64,000 bases of DNA from Methylomicrobium sp. (GTDB lineage Bacteria > Pseudomonadota > Gammaproteobacteria > Methylococcales > Methylomonadaceae): positions 1-64,000 of the forward strand of contig JAGXSU010000089.1 of the NCBI GenBank assembly GCA_018333785.1. The letters are read 5' to 3'. Below, piece after piece: positions 43,036 to 53,109 of the stretch. The notes below the pieces were generated by a model, which did not search any database, was not told the origin of the DNA, and saw only the letters and a list, made by a program, of their open reading frames with translations. A program made the translations under genes and the position numbers. Each line of letters begins with the position of its first letter. Position 1 is the first letter of the stretch.

Positions 43036-44381
43036 TGCGAGTGTTGTTGAGCCAAATAGCACAATGGATCGATGCCGGGCTGACCGGCGAAGATATTGAA
43101 GTTGAACGGATCAGTATAAACACGCGGACCTTGCAGTCTGGCGATCTTTATATAGCCATCAAGGGCGGCAATTTTGATGGTAACGATTTTGTTGCTCAGG
43201 CGGAACAGGCAGGGGCCTGCGCGGTTATTGTAAGTAAGCCAGTTGAAACCCGTTTGCCGGTTCTTGAAGTGGAAGATACCCGGCTGGCCTTGGCTGAAAT
43301 AGCTGGCCATTGGCGAAACCGCATGCCAGCGCGTCTTGTTGGCATTACCGGCAGTAACGGCAAAACGACTGCAAAAGAAATGACAGCGGCAGTTCTGGGG
43401 AATGACGACTCGGTGCTGTTTACAGCCGGTAACCTGAATAACGACATTGGCGTGCCGTTGACCTTGCTGCGGCTGGAAGAAAAACATCGGTACGGCGTGA
43501 TCGAAATGGGCGCTAACCATGTTGGAGAAATAGCTTACACCAGTCGTTTTGTGCAGCCCGATGTGACGATTATTACCAATGCAGGACCGGCTCATTTAGA
43601 GGGATTCGGAAGCATTGAAGGCGTTTCCAGGGGCAAGGGCGAAATTATCGGCGCTTTAAAAGAGACCGGGACGGCCGTACTCAATCACGATGATGTTTAT
43701 TTTGATTACTGGCAAAGTCTGGCCGGTAAGCGAAAAGTGATTTCATTCGGAATGAATCCTGGCGCAGATGTTACCTCAGATGGATTCAAGACTGAAATTT
43801 CCGAAAATCGTTTTTGTACGGCGTTTACCCTTCGTTATAAAAACGCATTTATCGAGATCCGGCTTAATCTGGCGGGCCGTCATAACGTACTTAATGCATT
43901 GGCAGCCAGTGCGGCAGGTTTGGCGCTGGGTCTGGATTTGGTTCAAATCAAGCGAGGTTTGGAGTCCGTTCAACCGGTCAATGGTCGCTTGTGTCCTCGC
44001 GCCGGTCAAATGGGCAATATCGTCATCGACGATACCTATAACGCCAACTTTGCTTCATTAAATGCGGCACTGGCGGTTCTGATGGACTGCGACGGCGAGC
44101 CTTGGGTTGCTCTGGGCGCTTTTGGTGAATTAGGCCCGGAAAGCTCATTGATTCATCAGGATATGGGTAAGCAAATGAAAGCGCTGGGTGTAAAAAGGCT
44201 TTTTGCGACAGGAGATGACGCATGCCATAGCGTTGAAGCCTTCGGCGATGGCGGGGTTTATTACGAAACACAGCAGGCATTGATCGATGCCCTGAAATCC
44301 GAACAGAAAGGCCAGGAAGCAATATTAGTGAAAGGCTCACGGTTTCAGCGTATGGAAAATGTTGTCAATGCCATTGTTTAA
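43035..44381 (+). CDS. murF: UDP-MurNAc-tripeptide--D-Ala-D-Ala ligase MurF
   Basis: MurF adds D-Ala-D-Ala to complete the UDP-MurNAc-pentapeptide. The 448-residue protein has the N-terminal recognition domain (ISINTRTLQSGDLYIAIKGGNFDGNDF), ATP motif GITGSNGKTTAKEM (about 105-118), IEMGANHVGEIA and IDDTYNANFASL. Length matches the family. mraY follows after 15 bases. Confidence 0.97.
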   Translation: MRVLLSQIAQWIDAGLTGEDIEVERISINTRTLQSGDLYIAIKGGNFDGNDFVAQAEQAGACAVIVSKPVETRLPVLEVEDTRLALAEIAGHWRNRMPARLVGITGSNGKTTAKEMTAAVLGNDDSVLFTAGNLNNDIGVPLTLLRLEEKHRYGVIEMGANHVGEIAYTSRFVQPDVTIITNAGPAHLEGFGSIEGVSRGKGEIIGALKETGTAVLNHDDVYFDYWQSLAGKRKVISFGMNPGADVTSDGFKTEISENRFCTAFTLRYKNAFIEIRLNLAGRHNVLNALAASAAGLALGLDLVQIKRGLESVQPVNGRLCPRAGQMGNIVIDDTYNANFASLNAALAVLMDCDGEPWVALGAFGELGPESSLIHQDMGKQMKALGVKRLFATGDDACHSVEAFGDGGVYYETQQALIDALKSEQKGQEAILVKGSRFQRMENVVNAIV

Positions 44382-44396
44382 GACACAGGAATAAGA

Positions 44397-45479
44397 ATGT
44401 TACTTTATTTGACTGATTATTTAATGACCTTGGATAGTGCCTTCAGAGTATTTCAGTATCTTACTCTGAGAGCTATTTTAGGGGCATTGACGGCGCTGAT
44501 TATCTCTTTCGTCGTCGGTCCGGTCATGATCAGAAAACTGACCCGCAGGAAAATCGGGCAAAGTGTTCGTTCAGACGGACCTAAAAGTCATTTTGATAAA
44601 GCCGGAACACCGACTATGGGCGGCGCGTTAATAATCGTTGCAGTCGCAGTCAGCACGCTGTTGTGGAGCAATCTTGGCAATCGCTATGTTTGGGTAGTTT
44701 TGCTGGTCACCTTGGGCTACGGAGTTATCGGTTTTATAGACGATTACCGGAAAGTGATGTTGGGCAACAGCGATGGCCTCTCGGCAAGAGCCAAGTATTT
44801 CTGGCAATCGGTTATCGGCCTTACTGTTGCGGTATTTCTTTATATGACCGCTACGGTTCCTGCTGAAACCCAGTTCATCGTGCCGTTTTTCAAAGATGTC
44901 ATGCTCAATATGGGCTTGTTTTATATCGTCATGGTTTATTTTGTCATCGTCGGTACCAGTAACGCGGTTAATTTGACAGACGGGCTGGATGGCCTGGCGA
45001 TCATGCCTACGGTAATGGTTGCAGCAGGTTTGGGTATCTTTGCTTATTTGTCGGGACATGCCGAGTTTTCCAAGTATTTGGCCATTCCATTTTTGCCCAA
45101 TAGTGGAGAACTGATCGTATTTTGCGCGGCGTTGGTTGGCGCCGGATTAGGATTTCTCTGGTTTAACGCGTATCCGGCGATGGTCTTTATGGGTGATGTC
45201 GGTGCTTTGGCACTCGGTGGCGCATTAGGTGTTTTGGCGGTTCTGGTCAGGCAGGAAATTGTTCTGGTCATCATGGGCGGTATTTTTGTGATGGAGACAC
45301 TGTCAGTCATGATTCAGGTTGCATCATTCAAAATGACCGGAAAGCGGGTATTTAGAATGGCTCCAATTCATCACCATTTTGAATTAAAAGGTTGGCCTGA
45401 GCCGCGTGTGATCGTTCGATTTTGGATCATTACCTTTATATTGGTCTTAGTCGGTTTGTCGACACTGAAACTGAGATAA
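44397..45479 (+). CDS. mraY: Phospho-MurNAc-pentapeptide translocase MraY
   Basis: MraY transfers phospho-MurNAc-pentapeptide to undecaprenyl phosphate, forming lipid I at the inner membrane. The 360-residue protein has about ten membrane helices, with [19 protein letters not shown] (the conserved aspartates), [26 protein letters not shown] and [24 protein letters not shown] precedes the ATG. murD follows two bases after the stop. Confidence 0.98.
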   Translation: MLLYLTDYLMTLDSAFRVFQYLTLRAILGALTALIISFVVGPVMIRKLTRRKIGQSVRSDGPKSHFDKAGTPTMGGALIIVAVAVSTLLWSNLGNRYVWVVLLVTLGYGVIGFIDDYRKVMLGNSDGLSARAKYFWQSVIGLTVAVFLYMTATVPAETQFIVPFFKDVMLNMGLFYIVMVYFVIVGTSNAVNLTDGLDGLAIMPTVMVAAGLGIFAYLSGHAEFSKYLAIPFLPNSGELIVFCAALVGAGLGFLWFNAYPAMVFMGDVGALALGGALGVLAVLVRQEIVLVIMGGIFVMETLSVMIQVASFKMTGKRVFRMAPIHHHFELKGWPEPRVIVRFWIITFILVLVGLSTLKLR

Positions 45480-45481
45480 CT

Positions 45482-46852
45482 ATGGTCGTTCCGGATATCA
45501 AACAAGCACTTGCGACACATTTAGGATTGGATCCCAATGCCTCTAAAGTTTTAGTGGTGGGTTTGGGCGATACCGGATTTTCCGTTGCCCGTTTTCTGAA
45601 TGAACAGCACATCCGCTTCGCGGTGGTGGACAGTCGTGACAGGCCGCCTTTACTGGCAAAGCTGGCGGATGAAATTCCCGATGCGCCGATTTTTACCGGT
45701 GGATTTGATGAAGCGGCTTTCAAGGTGGCATCGCATTTGATCATCAGCCCCGGTGTCTCGTTAAAGGAATATCCGATTGTCAAAGCGATAGCCAGAGGCG
45801 CAAAAGTCTTCAGTGATATAGATCTCCTGGTGAGCTGCATCAGTGTTCCCGTCGTTGGCATTACCGGCTCGAACGGAAAAAGTACAGTGACCACCATGGT
45901 GGGCGCCATGGCTAAGGAAGCGGGCAGACAGGTCGCGATAGGTGGCAATCTGGGAACGCCGGCGCTGGATTTGTTACAGGCGGATTGCGATCTCTATGTA
46001 TTGGAATTGTCGAGCTTTCAACTGGAAAGAACGTCTTTACTTAATGCCGCAGCTGCTACCGTTTTGAACCTGACGGCGGACCACCTGGATCGTCATGGCA
46101 GCATGGCGGATTATGCTGCTGAAAAACAAAAAATATTCAATGGCGACGGTGTGATGGTCATCAATCTGGATGACCCCTGGGTTGAAGCAATGCTTAAACC
46201 TGAACGAAAAGTCAAAACATTTTCGATTAAATCACAGGCTGATTATTGTTTGCAAAGTGAAGGTTCAGTTGACTATCTGGTCAGCAATAATCAACGTTTA
46301 ATGGCATTATCGGATTTGCCTTTGGAGGGGTTGCATAATGCATCAAATGCATTGGCCGCTTTAGCACTGGGGGATGCAATAGGGCTTGATCGACAAGCTA
46401 TGTGCACTGCCTTGCGGAAATTTAAAGGCCTGGATCATCGCATGCAACGGGTTGCCCAGATTAAAGGGATTACGTGGGTCAATGATTCCAAAGCCACAAA
46501 TATCGGGGCTTGTTTAGCCGCACTGCAAGGTTATAAAAACAAGGTAATACTCATCGCAGGCGGTGATGCCAAAGGCGCAGATATGAATGAACTGGTACCG
46601 GTACTCAGGGAAAAAGCCAAGGCGGTAATCCTGATGGGTAAAGATGGCCCAATGATTGAAAAGGCCATCAACGGGAGTGTGCCAGTCTATTCAGTTAAAA
46701 ACATTGCTGAGGCCGTTAATGTGGCTTCCGGCTTGGCTGATAAAGGAGAGACGGTTTTGTTATCCCCGGCCTGTGCCAGTCTGGATCAGTTTAAAAGTTA
46801 TAAAGAGCGTGGCGAGAAGTTTGCTACGGCCGTTTTCGGGTTACAACAATGA
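45482..46852 (+). CDS. murD: UDP-MurNAc-L-Ala--D-Glu ligase MurD
   Basis: MurD adds D-glutamate to UDP-MurNAc-L-alanine. From ATG 45482 the product has 456 residues, with N-terminal VLVVGLGDTGFSVARFL, ATP motif VVGITGSNGKSTVTTM (about 124-139), ELSSFQLERT, LDHRMQRV and WVNDSKATNIGACLAAL. An in-frame ATG at 45422 lies inside mraY and is rejected. The end overlaps ftsW by four bases. Confidence 0.97.
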   Translation: MVVPDIKQALATHLGLDPNASKVLVVGLGDTGFSVARFLNEQHIRFAVVDSRDRPPLLAKLADEIPDAPIFTGGFDEAAFKVASHLIISPGVSLKEYPIVKAIARGAKVFSDIDLLVSCISVPVVGITGSNGKSTVTTMVGAMAKEAGRQVAIGGNLGTPALDLLQADCDLYVLELSSFQLERTSLLNAAAATVLNLTADHLDRHGSMADYAAEKQKIFNGDGVMVINLDDPWVEAMLKPERKVKTFSIKSQADYCLQSEGSVDYLVSNNQRLMALSDLPLEGLHNASNALAALALGDAIGLDRQAMCTALRKFKGLDHRMQRVAQIKGITWVNDSKATNIGACLAALQGYKNKVILIAGGDAKGADMNELVPVLREKAKAVILMGKDGPMIEKAINGSVPVYSVKNIAEAVNVASGLADKGETVLLSPACASLDQFKSYKERGEKFATAVFGLQQ

Positions 46853-48024
46853 ACGCATCAGATTCCAATAAACCCGTAAAAGAGTTTTATCTGGATTATC
46901 AGGTCTTAGCCATCAGTTTTGCGTTGTTGATCATCGGTTACATCATGGTGTCATCGGCGTCATTTCATTTGGGTGAAAAAATGCAAAGCAGCAACTGGCA
47001 TTACCCGATGATGCAGATGATACATATCGTTATCGGATTAGTGTTTGCTGTCGCCATGTATTGTGTGCCGTTGAGTTTTTGGGAGCGCTACGGGCAATGG
47101 TTATTTTTAGGCGGACTGGCTTTATTGCTGTTGGTATTCGTTCCCGGCTTAGGCGTTAAAGTGAATGGCAGTACCCGCTGGATTTCGCTGGGCGGTTTTC
47201 GTATTCAGGTATCGGAAGTCGTCAAACTCATTTCAGTGATTTATATGGCGAGCTATGTGACGCGATACCAGGACACATTAAGAAATTCGACGTTTGGCGC
47301 TTTTAAACCATTGGCTTTGTTTGTCGTTGCCAGTGTTTTATTGCTATTGGAGCCCGATTTTGGTTCAGCGGTGGTGATCATATCGATGGCGATGGTGATC
47401 ATGTTTTTGAGTGGCGCGCGATTGGGTCAATTTGCGGCATTACTGCTGATCTTCGGTTCTACCGCAGCGGCTTTGGTGATTATTTCGCCGTATCGATGGA
47501 AGCGCATCGTTTCTTATCTCAATCCTTGGGCCGATCCGGAAAATACCGGATTTCAACTGGTGCAGGCCTTGATATCGTTTGGCCGGGGAGAGTGGTTAGG
47601 TGTCGGGTTGGGCAACAGCTTGCAGAAACTTTTTTATTTACCTGAAGCGCATACCGATTTTCTATTTTCAGTGTTAGCTGAGGAATTGGGTTTACTGGGC
47701 ATAACGCTGGTGATTCTGTTATTCGGTCTATTGGTATGGCGGGCGTTCAAAATAGGCGTGACGGCCGAAAACGCAGGCCTGCCATTTCCAGCATACGTTG
47801 CCTATGGCATAGGATTTTGGTTTGGATTTCAGGCATTCATCAATATGGGCGTGAATATGGGCATTTTGCCGACCAAGGGCATTACCTTGCCGCTGATGAG
47901 CTATGGCGGCGGCAGTATGATTGTGATGTGCAGTGCAATTGCGTTGCTGTTGAGAGTCAGTTCGGATGCGCATGTACTGAAGGCCGCTTTACCAAAAGGG
48001 AATCCGTTATGGGCAAACGCATAG
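46849..48024 (+). CDS. ftsW: Peptidoglycan glycosyltransferase FtsW
   Basis: FtsW is the SEDS-family polymerase that makes septal glycan strands with FtsI. The 391-residue protein has about ten membrane segments and SEDS motifs GSTRWISLGGFRIQVSEVVKL, LEPDFGSAVVI, RWKRIVSYLNPWADPENTGFQLVQALISFG, EAHTDFLFSVLAEELG and LPLMSYGGGSM. The end overlaps murG by 16 bases. Confidence 0.97.
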   Translation: MNASDSNKPVKEFYLDYQVLAISFALLIIGYIMVSSASFHLGEKMQSSNWHYPMMQMIHIVIGLVFAVAMYCVPLSFWERYGQWLFLGGLALLLLVFVPGLGVKVNGSTRWISLGGFRIQVSEVVKLISVIYMASYVTRYQDTLRNSTFGAFKPLALFVVASVLLLLEPDFGSAVVIISMAMVIMFLSGARLGQFAALLLIFGSTAAALVIISPYRWKRIVSYLNPWADPENTGFQLVQALISFGRGEWLGVGLGNSLQKLFYLPEAHTDFLFSVLAEELGLLGITLVILLFGLLVWRAFKIGVTAENAGLPFPAYVAYGIGFWFGFQAFINMGVNMGILPTKGITLPLMSYGGGSMIVMCSAIALLLRVSSDAHVLKAALPKGNPLWANA

Positions 48025-49064
48025 TGATAATGGCTGGCGGAACAGGCGGACATGTTTTTCCGGCGCTTGCTGTTGCTCATTATTTACAGGAGCAGGATTG
48101 GCAAGTCAGCTGGATGGGCACTTTAAATGGCTTGGAAAGCAAGGTGGTTCCGGCTAACGGGATTGAAATTGACTGGTTGCCTGTGGCCGGATTTAGAGGT
48201 AAGGGTTTGGCCGCAAAGTTTAAAGCGGTGGGATTATTGATCAGGGCTTGTTTTGCCGCCTTAAAAATTCTGCGTCAGCGTAAACCCGATGTGGTGCTGG
48301 GTATGGGCGGATTTGTTGCCGGGCCGGGAGGGCTTATGGCTAAGCTGCTGGGCATGCCTTTAATCATTCATGAGCAAAATCGTGTGCCGGGTACAACTAA
48401 CCGATTGCTTGCTAAATTGGCAAATCAAGTGTTGGAAGCTTTTCCTGATAGCTTTAAAAAGACCGTCAAAGCCAAATGGGTAGGTAATCCATTACGCAAG
48501 GAATTATTGTCGGTCACCCAAAAAATGACAGAAAAGTCAGCCGGGGTAGTGCGTATTTTGATCTTAGGTGGCAGCCAGGGCGCCAAGGTTCTGAATGAAA
48601 TTATGCCTGATACGGCCTCCAGGCTTGAATCGGTGCAGATCAAACATCAGACGGGTGAATCAATGCTCGCCGAAGTGACTCAACGGTATCAGGATTTAGG
48701 CATTGATGCACAAGTGACAGCGTTTATTCAGGACATGGCTGAAGCCTATCAATGGGCGGATCTGGTTGTTTGTCGCTCAGGCGCCATGACGGTCAGCGAA
48801 GTCGCTGCGATGGCTCTTCCTGCTGTTTATATTCCGTTTCCTTATGCAATCGATGATCACCAGACCGCGAATGCGAAGTATGCCGTTGATGCCGGAGGAG
48901 GTCTGTTGTTGATGCAGCAAGACTTAACGCCGGAAAATCTGGCGGGGCGGATCAAGTACGTTATTGACCATCTCGATGAGATGGGACGTGCTGCCCTGAC
49001 GAGTGCAAAGCTGGATGCGACCCGGTGTGTTGCTGATAGCTGTATTACGGAGGCTCGGCCTTGA
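48009..49064 (+). CDS. murG: UDP-GlcNAc--lipid I N-acetylglucosaminyltransferase MurG
   Basis: MurG adds GlcNAc to lipid I on the cytoplasmic face, giving lipid II. From ATG 48009 the GT-B protein has 351 residues, with the G loop [60 protein letters not shown] and [31 protein letters not shown]. The long in-frame extension back to 47736 lies within ftsW and is rejected. murC begins over its stop codon. Confidence 0.97.
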   Translation: MGKRIVIMAGGTGGHVFPALAVAHYLQEQDWQVSWMGTLNGLESKVVPANGIEIDWLPVAGFRGKGLAAKFKAVGLLIRACFAALKILRQRKPDVVLGMGGFVAGPGGLMAKLLGMPLIIHEQNRVPGTTNRLLAKLANQVLEAFPDSFKKTVKAKWVGNPLRKELLSVTQKMTEKSAGVVRILILGGSQGAKVLNEIMPDTASRLESVQIKHQTGESMLAEVTQRYQDLGIDAQVTAFIQDMAEAYQWADLVVCRSGAMTVSEVAAMALPAVYIPFPYAIDDHQTANAKYAVDAGGGLLLMQQDLTPENLAGRIKYVIDHLDEMGRAALTSAKLDATRCVADSCITEARP

Positions 49065-50500
49065 ATTTTCCGAATGTAAAGACGCCTACTAAAGCATTAG
49101 GTAATGTTGATCGAATACACTTTGTTGGTATCGGCGGAACCGGCATGAGCGGCATTGCCGAAGTGCTTTCCAATCTGGGTTACCAAGTGTCCGGTTCGGA
49201 TATCAAAACCAGTGCGGTAACCGAAAGACTGATTAAACAAGGTGTTGCTGTCCATATCGGGCATAAACGCGAGAATGTTGCCGGGGCGGATGTTGTTGTC
49301 GTTTCCTCTGCAATTGATCGCAGCAATGATGAGGTTGATGAGGCTTATCTGAACAGGATTCCTGTGATTCCTCGTGCAGAAATGCTGGCTGAATTGATGC
49401 GCTTTCGTTTCGGCATTGCCGTCGCCGGGACGCATGGCAAAACGACGACGACCAGTCTGGTTGCGAGTATTTTGGCAGAAGCAGGGATGGATCCTACTTT
49501 TGTGATAGGCGGACGGCTTAACAGCGCAGGCACCAACGCCAAGTTAGGGCAAGGTCATTATCTGGTTGCGGAAGCCGATGAAAGCGACGCTTCTTTTTTG
49601 TATCTGCAGCCCATGATGGCGGTCGTGACGAACATCGATCAAGACCATATGGCAACCTATCAAGGCAGCTATGACAAGCTTAAAGCCACATTTATCGAGT
49701 TTTTGCATCATTTGCCATTTTATGGACTGGCTGTTCTGTGTCTGGACGATGAAGGAATCAGAGAGATTTTGCCGAACCTGTCCAAGCCGGTAAAAACCTA
49801 TGGCGTACATGAACAGGCCGATGTCCGGGCGATTGAAATTCATCAATGCGGAATGAACACCTCGTTTACCGTGTTGCGCTTGGGTAACTATGAGCCGCTC
49901 AGGGTTCATTTGAATATGCCGGGGTGGCACAACATGCTGAATGCTTTGGCGGCTATCGCGATAGCAACCAGTCTGGATGTGGAAGATGACGCCATCGTTA
50001 GAAGCTTGGGCGCATTTCATGGCATAGGCCGCCGTTTTCAAATCAATGGAGATATTCCATTTGAGGGCGGTCGGTTAACCTTGGTGGATGATTATGGACA
50101 TCATCCCCGTGAAATTGCCGCAACCCTTGAGGCGTTGCGGCAGGCTTGGCCTAAACGGCGGGAAGTCATTATTTTTCAGCCGCACCGGTATTCCCGTACC
50201 CGTGATTTGTTTGAAGATTTCGTCCAGGTCTTATCTTCTGTGGATGTTTTAATTTTGCTGGATATTTATTCGGCAGGTGAATCTCCTATCACCGGAGCAG
50301 ATGGACGGTCATTGAGTCGAGCCATTCGCGTCAGAGGGCAGGTGGATCCGGTATTTGTAGAGGATTGGCGGGAATTGCCAAAACTGTTGGCGGGTATTGT
50401 CAGGGAGGATGATGTGATTTTGACCTTGGGCGCAGGAAATGTCGGACAGATCGCTACCGATTTGCCGGCTTTGTTGACTGAAGCGCTGGCCAATCGATAG
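49061..50500 (+). CDS. murC: UDP-MurNAc--L-alanine ligase MurC
   Basis: MurC adds L-alanine to UDP-MurNAc, the first peptide step. The 479-residue product has [28 protein letters not shown] (about 20-47), ATP motif [27 protein letters not shown] and [14 protein letters not shown]. The start is TTG at 49061, with CGGAGG 7 bases upstream; no ATG or GTG fits the conserved N-terminus. It overlaps murG by four bases. Confidence 0.96.
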   Translation: MNFPNVKTPTKALGNVDRIHFVGIGGTGMSGIAEVLSNLGYQVSGSDIKTSAVTERLIKQGVAVHIGHKRENVAGADVVVVSSAIDRSNDEVDEAYLNRIPVIPRAEMLAELMRFRFGIAVAGTHGKTTTTSLVASILAEAGMDPTFVIGGRLNSAGTNAKLGQGHYLVAEADESDASFLYLQPMMAVVTNIDQDHMATYQGSYDKLKATFIEFLHHLPFYGLAVLCLDDEGIREILPNLSKPVKTYGVHEQADVRAIEIHQCGMNTSFTVLRLGNYEPLRVHLNMPGWHNMLNALAAIAIATSLDVEDDAIVRSLGAFHGIGRRFQINGDIPFEGGRLTLVDDYGHHPREIAATLEALRQAWPKRREVIIFQPHRYSRTRDLFEDFVQVLSSVDVLILLDIYSAGESPITGADGRSLSRAIRVRGQVDPVFVEDWRELPKLLAGIVREDDVILTLGAGNVGQIATDLPALLTEALANR

Positions 50501-50512
50501 GCAGAGAGGATC

Positions 50513-51397
50513 ATGGTGGTCGATTTAAAGGGCCGGTTACTCAGTAATGAGCCGCTTGCAAAATATACCAGCTGGCGTGTCGGTGGACCGGCAGATCGGA
50601 TCTATATACCGGAAGACAAGAACGATTTAATTTTATTCATACGCTCTATTGATGGTTCTGAGCCGGTCATGTGGCTGGGTTTAGGCAGTAATGTATTGGT
50701 CAGGGATGGCGGCATTAGAGGAACGGTCATTAACACCCGCAATCGCTTGAAGCAATTGCGCCTGATAGCGGACAACACCGTTTACGTGGAGGCCGGAGTT
50801 CCCTGCGCGTTGGTCGCCAGATTTTGCGGCGAACAAGGTCTTGTCGGCGCTGAATTTCTTGCCGGTATTCCGGGAACCATGGGTGGCGCGCTAAAAATGA
50901 ATGCCGGTGCTTTTGGAGGGGAAACCTGGAGCATTGTCAAAAGCGTGGAAACTATTAACCGGCAAGGTGACGTATTGGAACGAGCGCCCGGCTATTTTCA
51001 GATAGCGTATCGTTCAGTCAAAGGGTTTGAAAATGAATGGTTTTTGTCTGCAGTATTGCACTTGGAAAGCGGTGACCCGGCGTTGAGTCAGCAAAAAATA
51101 AAGTCATTGCTGGAAAAGCGTGGACAAACACAACCGACCAACCAGCCAAGCTGCGGTTCTGTTTTCAAGAATCCCGATGGCGATTATGCCGCAAGATTGA
51201 TTGAAGCCTGTGGATTGAAAGGTTATGCCATCGGAGGGGCTCAGGTTTCTGAAAAGCATGCCAATTTTATAATTAATACCGGTAATGCCAAGGCTGAAGA
51301 GATTGAAATGCTGATCAAATTTGTTCAGGACACGGTAGCCGAAAAACAAGGCATCAGGTTAGCGACAGAAGTGTGTATGGTAGGGGAAAAAGAATGA
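50513..51397 (+). CDS. murB: UDP-N-acetylenolpyruvoylglucosamine reductase MurB
   Basis: MurB reduces the enolpyruvyl group with NADPH and FAD to give UDP-MurNAc. The 294-residue protein has YTSWRVGGPADRIYIPEDK (about 18-36), WLGLGSNVLVRDGGIRGTVI, EFLAGIPGTMGGALKMNAGAFGGE and the catalytic serine region PSCGSVFKNPDGDYAARLIEACGLKG, which marks the type II (short) form. In E. coli murB lies elsewhere; here it sits between murC and ddl. Confidence 0.97.
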   Translation: MVVDLKGRLLSNEPLAKYTSWRVGGPADRIYIPEDKNDLILFIRSIDGSEPVMWLGLGSNVLVRDGGIRGTVINTRNRLKQLRLIADNTVYVEAGVPCALVARFCGEQGLVGAEFLAGIPGTMGGALKMNAGAFGGETWSIVKSVETINRQGDVLERAPGYFQIAYRSVKGFENEWFLSAVLHLESGDPALSQQKIKSLLEKRGQTQPTNQPSCGSVFKNPDGDYAARLIEACGLKGYAIGGAQVSEKHANFIINTGNAKAEEIEMLIKFVQDTVAEKQGIRLATEVCMVGEKE

Positions 51398-52323
51398 AGC
51401 CGAAGGCGATTGAGATGCCGCAGCAGTTTGGGCGTGTAGCGGTAATGATGGGTGGAACTGCCGCAGAACGTGAGGTTTCATTAAGAAGCGGCGCGGCTGT
51501 TTTTAATGCGCTTAAAGCGTCAGGTATAGATGCCGTCGCGATCGATGTGACTGGAAATCCGGTGCAGGCCTTGGCAGGCGAGCGCTTTGATCGTGTCTTT
51601 AACATCATCCATGGCCGCGGCGGCGAAGACGGTGTGTTACAGGGTGCGTTGGAAGCCATAGGCATGCCTTACACGGGCAGTGGTGTTTTGGCGTCAGCGC
51701 TCAGTATGGATAAGCTCAGAACCAAGATGTGTTGGCAAGGGGTCGGTTTACCGACGCCTCGATGGACCTTGCTGAGACAGAGCCGGGATATTGATGCCTG
51801 TATTGAGAAGCTGGGTTTTCCGGTGATTGTCAAACCGGCCAAGGAAGGGTCCAGTATCGGTATGAGCAAAGCTTCAGATAGGGATGAATTGATTCAGGCT
51901 TTTGAATTGGCTTCCGAATATAACTGTGATGTCTATGCCGAGGCCTGGGTTTCAGGGCGGGAGTTCACGGTAGCGGTGGTTCAGGGTAAAGCTTTGCCGG
52001 TCATTCGATTGGAAACGCCCAATGTTTTTTATGATTATGATGCCAAGTACAAGGCTAATACCACCCAATATCATTGCCCGTGCGGACTCAGTGAATCAGA
52101 AGAGCAATCGTTGCAGGCTTTGGCGGTCAGTGCTTGCGAGGTGATCGGTGTTGAGGGTTGGGGCAGGGTCGATGTATTTATCGATCAGGACGGCCATAAC
52201 CAATTGATTGAGGTCAATACCGTACCGGGCATGACTGACCACAGCTTGGTTCCTATGGCGGCAAAACAGGCCGGGATAAGTTTCTCTGAGTTAGTTTGGC
52301 GAATTCTTGAAACCAGCTTTTAA
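51394..52323 (+). CDS. ddl: D-alanine--D-alanine ligase
   Basis: Ddl joins two D-alanines for MurF. From ATG 51394 (AGGGGAAAAAG ribosome site, ATGA overlap with murB) the ATP-grasp protein has 309 residues, with VAVMMGGTAAEREVSLRSG, HGRGGEDGVLQGALE, GFPVIVKPAKEGSSIGMSK and the end LIEVNTVPGMTDHSLVPMAAKQAG. The region VFYDYDAKYKANTTQY holds the omega-loop tyrosine typical of D-Ala-D-Ala (not D-lactate) ligases. A start at 51373 lies within murB and is less likely. Confidence 0.97.
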   Translation: MKPKAIEMPQQFGRVAVMMGGTAAEREVSLRSGAAVFNALKASGIDAVAIDVTGNPVQALAGERFDRVFNIIHGRGGEDGVLQGALEAIGMPYTGSGVLASALSMDKLRTKMCWQGVGLPTPRWTLLRQSRDIDACIEKLGFPVIVKPAKEGSSIGMSKASDRDELIQAFELASEYNCDVYAEAWVSGREFTVAVVQGKALPVIRLETPNVFYDYDAKYKANTTQYHCPCGLSESEEQSLQALAVSACEVIGVEGWGRVDVFIDQDGHNQLIEVNTVPGMTDHSLVPMAAKQAGISFSELVWRILETSF

Positions 52324-52333
52324 CTGAGGTGAT

Positions 52334-53074
52334 ATGCAGATCACCAGGCTTGTGTGCATAGGGTTGTTATTGATAGGGCTAATATGGACTTTTTGGGACA
52401 AAGCAAAAACCTACCAGTCGGATGCGGCCCCTATCAGGTATGTGAGAATTGAAGGCGTTTTTCAATACATCAGTAAAGAAGAACTTAAACAGACCATTAA
52501 GCCTTTGGTGACGACCGGCATCTTCAGTGCCGATATGCTGGCAATACAGCAGGCAATGATGAAGTTGCCGTGGATAGCTAATGTCAGGGTTAAAAGGGTA
52601 TGGCCTGATGCGATTGATATTAAGGTCTACGAAAAAATGGCAGCAGCCCGGTGGGGTGAAAATGGCCTGCTGTCTATACGGGGAGAAATATTCAGACCGT
52701 CGAATACGGTACAGTTTGAAAATCTTCCCAAGTTGTATGGCCCCGAAAGCCAAGCGGCCAAACTGCTTGAAATCATGAGCGGGTTGAGAACAACCCTGGC
52801 GGATCATTCATTTGGATTGGCAGAGTTTATTGTTAACGAACGGCGGGCTTGGAAGATCGTCTTAACAAATGGAATGGAAATACAACTAGGCGGAAAAGAA
52901 CAACTGAGAACTTTTCAGCGGTTTTTAAAGACCTTGAGTTTATTCGATCAAGGTCAAATAGAGTCAATTGCAAAAGTCGATTTAAGGTATCCGAACGGCT
53001 ATGCAGTTACATGGAAACCCGGAGTTCCGGAAATAGACTGGAAGAAGATTGCTGAAGGACAGCAGCAGCCTTAA
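52334..53074 (+). CDS. ftsQ: Cell division protein FtsQ
   Basis: FtsQ is a bitopic membrane protein that recruits FtsL and FtsB to the septum. The 246-residue product has one membrane segment (about 4-19), a periplasmic POTRA domain (about 33-102, IRYVRIEGVFQYISKEELKQ, LPWIANVRVKRVWPDAIDIKVYEK) and a beta domain (105-235). Context between ddl and ftsA is canonical. Confidence 0.94.
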   Translation: MQITRLVCIGLLLIGLIWTFWDKAKTYQSDAAPIRYVRIEGVFQYISKEELKQTIKPLVTTGIFSADMLAIQQAMMKLPWIANVRVKRVWPDAIDIKVYEKMAAARWGENGLLSIRGEIFRPSNTVQFENLPKLYGPESQAAKLLEIMSGLRTTLADHSFGLAEFIVNERRAWKIVLTNGMEIQLGGKEQLRTFQRFLKTLSLFDQGQIESIAKVDLRYPNGYAVTWKPGVPEIDWKKIAEGQQQP

Positions 53075-53109
53075 CAGGTAAAGATTATGGTGTTCTAAGA
53101 GTAAATAAA

